Part shown: positions 40,975 to 51,889 of the stretch, piece by piece
How positions within the stretch are numbered: position 1 is the stretch's first letter
Layout of the letters: each line of letters opens with the position of its first letter
Assembly (NCBI RefSeq): GCF_042186555.1
Contig: NC_133328.1
Span: 499,623,106-499,687,105 of the forward strand
Direction of reading: 5' to 3'
DNA: 64,000 nucleotides
From: Aquarana catesbeiana
Lineage: Eukaryota > Chordata > Amphibia > Anura > Ranidae
Notes under the pieces: generated by a model
The model's database searches: none
Seen by the model: the letters and a program-made list of their open reading frames with translations, nothing else
What the model was told of the DNA's origin: nothing
Made by a program: the position numbers and the translations under genes

Positions 40975-40976
40975 TA

Positions 40977-41570
40977 TGAAGCCAAAACTTTTTTTAGGTT
41001 TAGATGGAGTAGGGAAGGCTTAAAACCCCTGACAGATATTTTTTTGCTGTCTGTGTACCATTAGCAAAATTTCTTTCACTTCCACATCAGGAAACCTCCC
41101 AAAGTGTGTTCCCCGCTTAGACAGCTGTCCCCAAAATAGGTGCCCCCATTGGAACATTTCACCTTACCTCTTGTTATAAAGACAACTCTAAACTTTTCAA
41201 TTTGCTATCACTTTCTCTCAGTGACAATGGTCACCAGTGCAAATAGAGGGGTGAATCGCTTTAATGTGAATTCCAACCCATAATAACTTGATAGAGGGCC
41301 TAACTCTTTCCCACGATATTCAAACGTAAAGTATAAGGTTTTCTCCCTATACAATTTAAGCCTTTTGCAATTCTTACCACATTCTAAAGACTCAAAAATA
41401 CATAATTTCAAAATACAACACATATATAAAAAAATACTAGAGCTAATTAATGGTCTATATATGGTCTATTTTATGGCTCTGAAACAGAACTCTTTTATTA
41501 CAAAATGAGAAATGCTGGCTTTAGAGACATTGTGAAATATTTTAGGGGTAGAAGCATTCAGTTCTGTCCT
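40977..41570. other. PRKDC intron, unassigned
   Basis: A plus-strand block (41000-41260) with GAAACCTCCCAAAGTG-type text resembles 50225-50560 (CCCTGTCAGATTTTTTTT; TTTCCCTTCACTTCC), so both are likely copies of one unclassified repeat. No ORF. Confidence 0.4.
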
Positions 41571-41576
41571 GTATAC

Positions 41577-41729
41577 CTGATCAACATCACATGCCAGACG
41601 GAGAAGTACAGGAAATGTGCGCTTGTACAGTCTGTACATTGGGGGAGGCCCTTCATTTGAATCAGGTATTTGAGATGCTTTTCCCAACATAAAAGTAACC
41701 ATGCTATGCAAAAGTTCACAGGCGGCAAC
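41577..41729 (-). CDS. PRKDC: PRKDC exon
   Basis: A 153-bp exon (51 codons, phase 0 both sides) encoding VAACELLHSMVTFMLGKASQ, then [20 protein letters not shown] and DVDQ. It matches the human block with MVMFMLGKATQ and [24 protein letters not shown]. The acceptor is TCTAG at 41730 and the donor CAG|GTATAC at 41577/41576. Solenoid region of DNA-PKcs. Confidence 0.97.
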
Positions 41730-41734
41730 CTAGA

Positions 41735-42250
41735 AGGAACAAAACAATTGGAATTATTATACCTTAAAAAGGTAACTCCACTTTCTTTAAAGAAAACAAA
41801 GCATAGATAATTTCTCCACATGCTATTTTGTGAGTTAAAAGTAATAAATATCCTTTTGCGTTTAAAACTGTAGGTGCCAATATTGCCAAATTTTTTTTTA
41901 TTCCTTTCAATATTAAAAACTGAGGATGCTCGGTTACTGCATACATAACCTCACTGTATGACTGGCTCAATGTTTTTCTAAAGCTGAAGCTGCGCAGAGC
42001 TAGAAATGTAGAGGCATTTCCGGAAATAAAAGTTTAATTTACTAAAGTAATTTCTAATGACCTTACAGGTACAGTATAGGGATATATATCACACTCCTTT
42101 TCCTAGAACACTGAGATTGCTCAGATGGTGATAATGACGGCAGATGCTTCAGTCAGTTTACAAGAGAACATAGCAAAAATAGTTTGTTCAGAGACAGTTT
42201 GCTGAAGTTCTTATCTTTTTGAAAAGTGAAAAAATACCTGTAGATCACAT
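41735..42250. other. PRKDC intron, unassigned
   Basis: AT-rich intron between the exon and DIRS-4. Only short ORFs with no recognised content. Confidence 0.35.
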
Positions 42251-42252
42251 AA

Positions 42253-42600
42253 GAAAATAGGATTTTTATAACAGCTTACCTGTACAATTCTTTTCTTGGA
42301 GTACATCACGGGACACAGAGCAGTATAGTAATTACTATGTGGGTTATAGGCCACCTTCAGGTGATGGACACTGGGACACCCAAGACAGGAAGTCCCCTCC
42401 CTATATAACCCCTCCCATACTGGGAGTACCTCAGTTTTTGTAGCAAAGCAATATACATATATCTTAAAAAGAGGGAGGGACTTCTGTGTCCCGTGATGTA
42501 CTCCAAGAAAAGGATTTTACAGGTAAGCCGTTGTAAAAATCCTATTTTCTTTATCGTAACATCACGGAACACAGAGCAGCATAGTACTTACTATATGGGA
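42253..42600. repeat. DIRS-4 3' terminal repeat and internal complementary region
   Basis: 42260-42340 (AACAGCTTACCTGTA...CTTGGAGTACATCACGGGAC) recurs inverted at 42487-42545. It is directly followed by CTTTATCGTAACATCACGG, the inverse of the 5' terminus at 49065. As in DIRS-2, the two outer ends are juxtaposed internally. Confidence 0.87.
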
Positions 42601-42714
42601 TGTCCCAAAGGAATGCTGAGGGGAGGGAGAAAAAAAATAAAGCAGGACGCCATTGAGGACCTATACTGCTGCTTGCAGCACACTGCGCCCAAAGGCAATA
42701 TCCTCATGCCTTTT

Positions 42715-43660
42715 TACATCCACCTGATAGAATCTAGTGAATGTATGGACTGAAGACCAAATTGCGGCCTTGCAGATTTGAGCCATGGAGGCTTGGTGAT
42801 GCACTGCCCATGAGGCACTAACTGCTCTGGTAGTGTGTGCTCTGACTTGAAAAGGTGGAACCCTCCTTTTTTAAACCATAAGCCTGAATAAGAACTTGCC
42901 AAATCCATTTAGAAATACATTTCAATGCTGCCTGTCCCTTCCAGGGACCCTCTGGCAGTACAAACAAAACATCAGTTTTTCTAATCTGAGCAGTCGCCTT
43001 CAAATAGACCTTAACTGCACTAACTACCATCAAGGGAATGTAGTGACTTCTCTTCTGCAGAACGAGGTTCTGGAAAAAACGAAGATAGAACAACATCCTG
43101 GTTCAGATGAAAACCTGACACCACTTCAGGCAGAAAGATTGGATGAGGACGCAACACCACCTTGTCTTTGTGAGTAATTAAATATGGCTCTTTACAAGAA
43201 AGAGCAGCCAACTCTGATACCCTTCCTGCAGAGGATATAGCAACCAGAAAAAAACATTTTCCATGTCAAAAGGACCAAGGGAATATACCGTATCGGCTTA
43301 AAAGGCTGTTTTTGCAATACAGACAAAACTAAATTCAAGTCCCAAGGGCACAAGGGTGACTAAACTGGCGGATTAAGCCTCGTTACCCCTTGCATAAAAA
43401 CCTGGACCAAATAATGCGAAGCAAGTGGTCTTTGAAACAATACCGGTAAGGCAGAGACCTGACCCTTGATAGTACTCAAGGCCAGCTTCATTTCTACCCC
43501 TAACTGCAGAAAGGCAAGAATTCTACCTGTGACATACTTCCGAGGATGCCAACCCTTGGATTCACACACAGAAACATATGCCCTCCAGACTCTATAATAT
43601 ATGACTCTGGAAGTTGGTTTCCTCACATTAACCAGGGTAGATACCCACTGACCCTGAAAG
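42715..43660 (-). pseudogene. DIRS-4 tyrosine recombinase
   Basis: Fragments in several frames: RKPTSRVIYYRVWRAYVSVC and LSTIKGQVSALPVLFQRPLA (N-terminal core-binding part); ISSAGRVSELAALSCKEPY (Arg box, near 43230); LRPHPIFLPEVVSGFHLNQD; KTDVLFVLPEGPWKGQAALK; then AHTTRAVSASWAVHHQASMA (H-x-x-R box, near 42810) and FTRFYQVD (candidate Tyr, near 42735). The order and spacing match the DIRS-2 enzyme. Frameshifts separate the pieces. Confidence 0.85.
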
Positions 43661-43662
43661 CC

Positions 43663-44620
43663 CCCGATTCTTTAGAATGTGGGTTTCAATAGCCAAGCCG
43701 TTAAATTTAGAGTTTGTAAGGTAGGATGGAAGACTGGTGGAAGGGTCCATGGGTCCCCTACCACCATCTTTACAATCTCTGCATATCAGGATCTTTTGGG
43801 CTGTGCCGGGGCTACAAGAACCACCTGCTTCCCTTCCTCCTTGATCCTGCAAAGAAGCCTTGGTAGCAGCTTAACAGGAGGGAATGCATAAATCAGTGAA
43901 AACTGATCCCAAGGGGTTACCAACGCATCTGTCCCATAAGCGAGTGGATCCCTTGTCCTTGACACAAAGTTGTCCAATTATTTGTTGAACCTGGATGCCA
44001 ATAGATGTACGTCTGGGGTCCCCCATCTTTGGCATATAGCCAGGAAGATTTCGGGGTGAAGAGACCATTCCCCCGGGAACAACTGTTGGTGACTCAAGAA
44101 GTCCACCTGCCAATTCTATATTCCTGGAATGAAGACTGCCGATAGGCAAGGTACATGCTTCTCTGCCCAAGCCAGGATATGGTTCACCTCCCTCTGGGCT
44201 GTGTGACTCCTGGTGCCCCCTTGGTGATTGATATAGGCCACCGCTGTGGCATTGTCGGATTGGATCCTGATAGGACAAACCCGCAACCTGAACGTCCAGG
44301 CCCTCAGAGCCAAGCGTGCTGCCCGAATCTCTAGGATGTTGATGGGCAAGGCCTTCTCAGTTCTGGACCACTTCTCTTGGACAGTCGCCTCTTCCAGGAC
44401 TGCTCCCCAACCCGAAAGGCTGGCATCTGTTACCACCTTCCAGGTAACTGGTATGAAGGATTTCTCCTTTTGCAGATTTTTGGTCATCAACCACCAACTG
44501 AGGCTCTGGCGCACCTTTGGCGTCAGACACATTGGGAAATCAAGAGCTTGGACCTCTTTGTTCCAAGCAGATAGGATACTGTTTTGCAACAGTCTCGAAT
44601 GAAACTGAACATAGGGAATA
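43663..44620 (-). pseudogene. DIRS-4 RNase H and tail domain
   Basis: RNase H: VVTDASLSGWGAVLEEA, NILEIRAARLALRAW, IQSDNATAVAYINHQGGTRS and CLSAVFIPGI. The tail domain lies downstream in broken frames: DNFVSRTRDPLAYGTDAL, WDQFSLIYAFPPVKLLPRLL and VVLVAPAQPKRS. An alternate frame (44278-43871) is open for 135 codons and resembles the alternate frame of DIRS-3 because the DNA is related. The upstream edge is the fold-back insertion at 44621. Confidence 0.85.
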
Positions 44621-45919
44621 TGCATAAGCAAAAAAAGGTGTAAATCAATGGTGCCAAGTCTCTGATTCCTTATTTGCAGCAGCGCTATGTGCCCGATGTT
44701 AAGACACATATAAATAAGACAAAAAATGGTAAAGAAGATGTGCAGGACAGTTTAAAAGAATTCCAGTCTGTGCATATGAAGAGTTTCTTGTCACCAGGAA
44801 AAAACAACACCGCGTGAGGGGGTGTCCCCCAGTGAGTTTGCACTCACCACAATTCCAGAAAATACAGGCCTTTGTACTGTTGTTATTTAATAACCATCCA
44901 TCTTCTATCACCAACCACCAGATGTCGCTAGCATTCTCGATTAATAGTATACCATAAGGGGAAAAAACAAACTCATATAGCGTAATATTGCTAATGATAA
45001 GTTTATTGACATATAATGTTCCCTCCCCCCTTAAAAACTGCGTACCAAAAATAAAACAATAGTAAAGCAGAAAGAGCGTTTGTAAAGTGCACTGTGCCTT
45101 AGTCTACGTCTCCCGGCCCTGACGCGTTTCGTCACTTCCGGACGTCATCTGAGGACGCCCTCAGATGACGTCCGGAAGTGACGAAACGCGTCAGGGTCGT
45201 AATCCACCGGAAGTGACGTGTGCGTTCCACGCACCGGAAGGAACCAGGAAGCAAGTGAAACCAGCCGCACACAGCGAGCGCTCTGGTAACTCCTCCCGGG
45301 AGACGTAGACTAAGGCACAGTGCACTTTACAAACGCTCTTTCTGCTTTACTATTGTTTTATTTTTGGTACGCAGTTTTTAAGGGGGGAGGGAACATTATA
45401 TGTCAATAAACTTATCATTAGCAATATTACGCTATATGAGTTTGTTTTTTCCCCTTATGGTATACTATTAATCGAGAATGCTAGCGACATCTGGTGGTTG
45501 GTGATAGAAGATGGATGGTTATTAAATAACAACAGTACAAAGGCCTGTATTTTCTGGAATTGTGGTGAGTGCAAACTCACTGGGGGACACCCCCTCACGC
45601 GGTGTTTTTTCCTGGTGACAAGAAACTCTTCATATGCACAGACTGGAATTCTTTTAAACTGTCCTGCACATCTTCTTTACCATTTTTTGTCTTATTTATA
45701 TGTGTCTTAACATCGGGCACATAGCGCTGCTGCAAATAAGGAATCAGAGACTTGGCACCATTGATTTACACCTTTTTTTGCTTATGCATATATGTTTTTC
45801 ATTTAAGTAGCTGCTTTTCTTTTTACTACATTTGATTTCATGGGCAGTCCCAGGCGCAGAGCATTGTGAGATATAGGCGTTAGTTTTTCACATATTTTGC
45901 ATACGGAACATAGGGAATA
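44607..45919. repeat. 14-bp target-site duplication around fold-back insertion
   Basis: Perfect GAACATAGGGAATA at 44607-44620 and 45906-45919. Confidence 0.9.
44621..45905. mobile_element. Fold-back retroposon, 1,285 bp
   Basis: Outer arms 44621-45116 and about 45296-45788 (about 495 bp each) are near-perfect reverse complements; one length difference is a C-run near 44811/45607. Between them is an inner 38-bp palindrome (45117-45154 / 45159-45196) with GACGCGTTTCGTCACTTCCG and a 4-nt turn, then a unique 99-nt stretch. A 117-nt unpaired tail (45789-45905) follows. The 14-bp duplication suggests retroposition. A 70-71-codon ORF exists in both arms (EDGWLLNNNSTKACIFWNCG), probably a by-product. 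Confidence 0.87.
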
Positions 45920-46735
45920 GCTTCGAATGAAGCCACCATCTTCCCTAACAACCTCATGCAAAGGCAAATGGAGGGATTTTTCTTGGTCTTGACTACCTGG
46001 ACCAGTTCCCTTATGGCACTGATCTTTACCTGGGGCAAAAACACCTTCCTCTAGGCTGTGTCTATTATCAGACCTAAGCACTCCAGCCTCTTTACTGGTC
46101 GCAAGGATGTTTTCCCTAGGTTGAGACTCCAACCCAGGTATTCCAGGCAGTTGACAGTGCTGACCACGCTTTGGTCCAACCGGGCTACCAACCGGTCTAC
46201 CAGCAGCAGGTCATCCAGGTATGCCATTACTGTTATACCCTAAGCCCTTAGTCTGGCCAGAACCTTTGTAAATTCCCAGGGTGCAGTAGCTAGACCGAAG
46301 GGCAAGGCTACAAACTGTAAATGCTGCCGCTCTACTTCGAATCGCAGAAATTTCTGGTGAGCGGAGAAAATAGGCACATGCAGATATGCATCTTGATGTC
46401 GATTGACGCTAGAAATTCCCCTCCCTGTAGGGTGGAAACTACTGACTGGATTTACTCCATGCGAAAGGAGCGGATATTTAGGAATTGATTTATATATTTG
46501 AGATCTAGAATGGGTCTGACATCTCCATTTGGTTTTGGTACCGTGAAGAGATTTGAATAAAACCCCAACCCCTCCTCTTATATGGGAATTTCTATGATCA
46601 CCTCTTGAGACATCAATCGGTCTAGTGCCAGAAACAGAGATTTCCTTTTCCCTGGATCTTTGGGAACGCTTGACCTCAGAAAACGAGGCGATGGGAAATC
46701 TCAAAAAACTCTAGTTTGTAACCTAGAGATATTGT
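45906..46735 (-). pseudogene. DIRS-4 reverse transcriptase
   Basis: Minus-strand fragments: HQKFLRFEVERQHLQFVALP and FGLATAPWEFTKVLARLRA, an in-frame stop (TAG), then GITVMAYLDDLLLVDRLVAR with the YLDD active site near 46215, and CLEYLGWSLNLG. The first catalytic block is recognisable near 46400 (SSVNRHQDAYLHVPIF in a shifted frame). It keeps the active-site motif that DIRS-3 lacks, but stops and shifts make it inactive. It is separated from its RNase H by the fold-back insertion. Confidence 0.83.
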
Positions 46736-46859
46736 GGAGATGACCCATCTGTCCTGGATCTCTTCCTGCCAAGCCCCTGAGAACTGCAGAAGCTTTCCCC
46801 CCACCCAAGCGAGCGGGGGCGCCCCTTCATAAGGAGGCCCTGTTTTGTAGGCTTCTGCC

Positions 46860-48130
46860 CTCAGGCACTTTTGTAGTCCTATGCAAATAAACACATAGGT
46901 AAATAGTTCCAGAAAAAAACAAGTACATATGTATACAGCTTTAATGTATGCAGCATGTGTTAAAGCAATATGCCTCCATGAAAGCGTGCATTTATGGAAG
47001 TATGAGTTCATACAAATATGCTTTTAGACAAAATATGAAAAGTGTGCGCTGTACACACGCATTCATGTAGCACATGTGCCATGGAACAAGCATCTGTGCA
47101 AAGCAATCATGTGTTTATGAAACGTGTTAAGCAACATTACGCAACATGTATCTATGCACACATGTATTCCTATGCGATCATGAGGAATCATGTATATTTA
47201 CGTAAACCTGTATTAACATGCCTCATTATGCAACCATGCAACTTTAGGCCATCATGCATTCTTATGCGATCCAGCATCGTTATGCGATCAAGCCTCTCTG
47301 TGCGACCAAGCACCCTTGTGCATTCAAGCCTATCTGTGCGATCAAGCACCCATGTGCAATCAAGCACCCTTGTGCGATCAAGCATCCCTGAGGGCTTTCA
47401 CACTGGAGCAGTGCGCTGGCAGGACGCTAAAAAAAGTCGTGCTAGCAGCATCTTTGGAGCGGTGTGTATACCACTCCTCCACCGCTCCTGCCCATTGAAA
47501 TGAATGGGGCAGCGCGGCAAAACCGCCAGCATAGTGCTGCTGCAGCAGCGCTTTGCGGTGGATTTAACCTTTTCTCGGCTGCTAGCGGGGTTGTAAAAGT
47601 CTCCCGCTAGCAGCCAAATAGCGCCGCAAATTTGACAGTAAAGCTACGCTAAAAATAGCGCCGCTTTACCGCCGACGCCGCCCCAGTGTGAAAAGGGCCC
47701 AAGTGATCCTGTCACTTTATGTGATCACGCGTCTTTATGCGATCAACAATAAACATGTTTTCTTTTTTGTTTTTACACAAACATGTCCAAACATGCATTT
47801 TGTACACCCATGATCATGTATTTTTATGCAAACATGTGAACTGGTAAAAACAGTTATCTTCAGCAACCATGCGTTTCAGCAACTGTGCGCTCCAGCAACT
47901 GTGCATTTTAGCTAGATTGTAAGCAAGCACCTGCTTAACTGCAGTTGGTCCCATACTTCGACCTGCAGGATACCAAGCAAATATGCACTATAGTAGAGAT
48001 ACAACTCCCTAAAATGCACCCATGCTCGAGTTTTTTTCAAACATGTACTTTAAAACATGCACTTTAAAACATGCAACTAAGCAATAAATTTGCAAGCACG
48101 TATATTATGCTGTTTCTGCCTACAAGCAGT
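46860..48130. repeat. Degenerate ~20-bp minisatellite, split by a MITE
   Basis: Repeats of the type TGCGATCAAGCA(C/T)CC(C/T)TG and GCAACCATG(C/T)(A/G)(C/T)TT recur every 18-22 bp from 46860 to 47390 and again from 47703 to 48130, diverging outward. It replaces the ORF1 region of DIRS-4. Plus-strand ORFs such as 47042-47503 are simply the translated repeat. Confidence 0.75.
47391..47700. mobile_element. MITE with TTTCACACTGG ends
   Basis: Terminal repeats are AGGGCTTTCACACTGG and, inverted, GGGCCCTTTTCACACTGG. Internal blocks GGAGCGGTGTGTATACCACT and GCCCATTGAAATGAATG are shared with the copy at 61658-62062. No clear duplication found; class not determined. Confidence 0.65.
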
Positions 48131-48533
48131 TAATAACACTTTTAAAGTGAACTGCTAATCATTCAGGGGTGTATCTACTTACAGATGCACAGGCTCGGAT
48201 AGGCAGAAAATATGTAGCATGTAATCATGACTTGTCTGCACCCAGTTCCCCTAAGCAAATACTCACACACTCACAGGCCGCCGTTCTGTCTCCAAGGCCT
48301 ATCTGAACCGGTCACCACATGGCATGGCCGTCCTTCCTCTTCCTGCCTATATAAAAATAGACTAGACTTAAGCAACCATGTGCCCTCTAGTGGCTGGGGG
48401 AGAAACAGCAGCCCGCATGAGTAAGAGCACATAGCATGATTGAACAGCACACTACTCCCAGTGGCCACCGGGAGAACAGACGGTCAAATCTCTAATTTTT
48501 TAAAAGAGAAACTGCAAACAAATGCAGACTTAC

Positions 48534-49065
48534 CATTCCTCGCTGCAGGAGTCTGTAGATAAAAGGAGTCCAATCTTAACTCATCACAGCGAGTTTTGTC
48601 ATGACAGACCTTCAAGGACTTGGGTCCCCTTTGTATATGGGGTCCTCTCCCTTGGACCTGTACAGCACCCTGCCAGAGCAAACCTTTGGTATAGCATATA
48701 TGATCAAGGAGCTGGATCCCAGGGTCCAGCCCTCAAAAGAGGAGCATTACAGGCAAAACCTCTTTTTTCTTCTCCGAAGCCCGGGTACCATGCACTTTGG
48801 CCTCAATGGCACTTTGAATGGATCCGGTTGCATAGCTTGCTCGATCCAGTAAGGATCCTTCCAGCAGAGCTCTTCATAGCACTTCTTTAACCGTGACCAA
48901 CACCTTAGACACTGGTGAAAAAACTGAGGTACTCCCTGTATGGGAGGGGTTATATAGGGAGAGGACTTCCTGTCTTGGGTGTGCCAGTGTCCATCACCTG
49001 AAGGTGGCCTATAACCCACAAAGTAATTACTATGCTGCTCTGTGTCCCGTGATGTACGATAAAGA
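48534..49065 (-). repeat. DIRS-4 5' leader, splice donor and terminal repeat
   Basis: The leader contains GAATG|GTAAGT at 48534/48533, a near-consensus donor in the same relative place as in DIRS-1, -2 and -3. Upstream is the CCAAGTCCTTGAAGGTC block shared with DIRS-3 (near 37520). The terminus GTCCCGTGATGTACGATAAAG ends near 49065. Confidence 0.7.
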
Positions 49066-49069
49066 AATG

Positions 49070-49870
49070 CAGAGTTGTCCTGGCTCCTGTGTATACTTTC
49101 CTTGTCATCTTAGGGAGTATGATCAGCACTCCCAGGTCTTATCTTAGACTACAGAACAATTAGTTCCTATTTTATGGAGTTTAAGACAATGGGAGAGATT
49201 CAGTAGTTTAGCCAAAGACAACTTGGTCAGGGCTGACAACACTTCATCCACAAACGTGCAGTGTTTTGTCAGTGCACAACAAGAATACAGGAGCCGAGTG
49301 CATTTCTAGCTAATAAATGGGTATTTTTCTTTACTTACAGGACCTTTAAAGGGATCAAATAAATGGAAATGTGCATGTACTAAAATTATATACTGCACAT
49401 TTTTTTTTGCCCTGATACACTAACTGGCAGAAGCATCTATTAGAACATTGCTTCAAATGATAGCTCTTGAGTAAACCTTAGTCTGTTCACAGCTATGGAA
49501 ATAGCATGCAGAACAAAAATAAAGACTGCTTCCATCACAATTGGCACACAAAAGGTGTTTGTAACAGAGCTCCTTTAAGTTAACAAATATATTCAAAGCG
49601 ATACTAACAGCTTGAACACTTATAAAGAGTCAAATGTACTGAAAAGGGACTTTATGTTATTCTACAAGTAATGTGTCTACTTCATTATAAGTTCTTGGCA
49701 AACTAATAACAAAACTATAGATTGCTATAAAAAAAAGATTAATTCTGTCCACAACAAATGTTGTACCTACCATATAAAATTGAGTAGTTATTTAATTTAA
49801 TGATATTAATGTTCTAGGCTAATCAGTTAACTTGTTAAATAAGTGAAACAAATAATTTAAATAAAGCTAT
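49070..49870. other. PRKDC intron, unassigned
   Basis: AT-rich intron between DIRS-4 and the exon at 49877. No family recognised. Confidence 0.35.
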
Positions 49871-49876
49871 CAGCAC

Positions 49877-50040
49877 CTTTGTCTGTCTGTCACCAGCAGA
49901 GAGTGCCAGCTCAGTCACCCGTGGCAGAAACGTGTCCAGGTAGATCACTGGTTTCATATCAGCAAAAGGCACAGGAAAACTTAGCCTCTTCTCTATGTCC
50001 CATGACACATGATTTCTTATCATTTCCTCAGTTGATGCAG
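49877..50040 (-). CDS. PRKDC: PRKDC exon
   Basis: A 164-bp exon encoding STEEMIRNHVSWDIEKRLSF, PVPFADMKPVIYLDTFLPRV and TELALSAGDRQTK. It matches the vertebrate [20 protein letters not shown]...[27 protein letters not shown]. The acceptor is CAAAG at 50041 and the donor AAAG|GTGCTG at 49877/49876. It enters in phase 1 and leaves in phase 0, joining VAACELL in the next exon. Confidence 0.96.
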
Positions 50041-50049
50041 CTTTGAATG

Positions 50050-50760
50050 GAGGAATACAAAATAAAACTTTTAAACAGCTAACAGACAAAAACACATTCT
50101 GAAAAGTTTACGGAGAAAGAAAAGCTATCAAATACCAATTATGGTTAAGATAACTCCTTCATCTTGTAAATATCAAAGGATTTGGAAAAACTAAATATAC
50201 TAACAAAGTAGAACTATAGGCAAAACTTTTTGTTGAATTTTGAATAGAGCAAGGGAGGGTTATAAACCCTGTCAGATTTTTTTTTTTGCCATCTGTGTCC
50301 CATTGGGGAGATTTCCCTTCACTTCCTTCCCCATAGCCAAACAGGAAGTTAGGGGAAATTCCTGCAAATTAAGGGAATTCCTTGGTGTCCCCATTGAAAG
50401 ATTTCCCCTCTATTACTTTTCTGGGGACAACTCAAAATTTGGGATTTTCTTTTGCTTTCACTTTCAGTGATAAAGGTAAACAAGACAATTAGAGAGGGTG
50501 AATCTCCTTAACAGGGGAACAGACAGCAAAAAAAAAAAAAAAAAAACTGACAGGGGTTCTAATCAATCTGCACCCTGTCCAAAACAGGAAAAAAAAAGTT
50601 ATTACCTTTAATTATACTTTAAAAGAAAAGGCATGCATGGTCATTTGCTCTTTCAATATGGGAAAACATTCTCACAAGTCAGGAAACCCCTGAATAAAAA
50701 GGCACTCTTGCACAAATCAATTTTATATTGACAAATCCACCTCAAATGCAAAATTAAAAA
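50050..50760. other. PRKDC intron with an unclassified repeat
   Basis: 50225-50600 resembles 41000-41260 (see there) and has an A-run at 50530-50546. A 76-codon ORF has no known domain. Confidence 0.35.
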
Positions 50761-51044
50761 AAGAAAAAGGGAATTTTTACTTACCTTTCAATTTCATACC
50801 TTGGAGTACAGTACAGGACAAAGGCTGAATATTCATAGACCCTGGGTTACAAATACCTCAGGGTGACTTGGACACTTGCAAGCTTCAGAGAGCACGTCCC
50901 CTGGGTGTCCCTCCTATAACTCACTCTGCGATTCCTCAGTTTTGTAGCAAGCTATGCAGCGTAAGGCAGGAACAGAAGGGAGGGTGGCCTGTGTCCTGTA
51001 CTGTTCTTTAAGATATGGAATGAACAGGCGAGTTAAAATTCCTT

Positions 51045-51390
51045 TTAACTTAAATTGTAAAGTCTAGTTTTTTTTAGTTAAGAACAGCAAATATGTTTTA
51101 ATTACCTGTTCTCTGTAATGGTTTTGCACAGAGCAGCCCAGATAATCCTCTTCTCAGGTCCCTCTTCTTCTCAGGTCCCTCTTCGGTGCTCCTGGCCCCT
51201 TCCTCCTGTTGAGTGCCCCCACAGCAAGCAGCTTGCTATGGGGTCACCCAAGCCGAGCCACAGCTCCCTGTGTCCATACAGACAATGAGCCAAAGCCCAG
51301 CCCGCCCCCTTCCTCTCCTCACTGGCTGACTGACTTTGATTGACAGCAGTGGGTGCCAAATGCACCATACTGCTGTCTCAGCCAAAGAGG
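51045..51390. mobile_element. TTAA MITE fragment in DIRS-5
   Basis: Inverted copy of the 18951/22073 family: AATTGTAAAGTCTAG at the start, GGTTTTGCACAGAGCAG, GCTTGCTATGGGG and GGCTGACTGACTTTGATTGAC. The right end is eroded. Confidence 0.65.
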
Positions 51391-51889
51391 AAAGGTGTCA
51401 CGGGCAAGAAAGACACTCCTGCAACATCGCTGGATCTGGACCTGTGCCAACAGCAGAGTGCTCAACAACATGGATCAACAGACCCAACTTCAAAATGCGG
51501 CTCCACGAACAAAGTCCACAGAAGACTAGACATCCACCTTGTAGAACTTTGAAAAGGTATGAACAGAGGATCAGGTAAAGCTTACAAAGCTTGGCAACAT
51601 AGGGTTGATGTCAGAATGCCCAGGAAACTCGCACCAACCTGGTGGAGTGAGCACATAAAAGTGCAGGAGGAGTTTTGTCATTTTGAGTGTAAGATCAGGC
51701 GATGAGTTGTCTTATCTATTCAGATAAGTTGGACTTGGAAGCAGGATGTCCCATGCAAGGTCCTAAGAATAGGACAAATAGAGAGTTGATCTTTCCAAGC
51801 AGTGAACTGCAATTTCTTTTGAGTGGCTTGGAGCAAGGCACAAAGAAGGAAGAATAGTGAAATAATGTATCAAAAATAACAGCTCCACA

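Larger units (their letters stand above)
42253..49065 (-). mobile_element. DIRS-4: full-length DIRS element with insertions
   Basis: Ends: GGATTTTTATAACAGCTTACC at 42260 and the TGTGTCCCGTGATGTACGAT terminus at 49060. The internal complementary region (42480-42600) is complementary to both. Order on the minus strand: leader with donor, minisatellite in place of most of ORF1, reverse transcriptase and RNase H split by a 1,285-bp fold-back insertion, then recombinase. Same family as DIRS-3 by terminal sequence. Many stops; inactive. It fills most of the 8.1-kb PRKDC intron. Confidence 0.9.

Noticed and set aside
45498..45710. 70-codon ORF present in both fold-back arms (also 44914-44699)
   Set aside because: Its duplication simply follows from the palindrome; no domain and no start context. 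Kept only as a note.
47042..47503. 153-codon plus ORF with Ser/Arg/Val repeats
   Set aside because: It is the translated minisatellite plus the start of a MITE.
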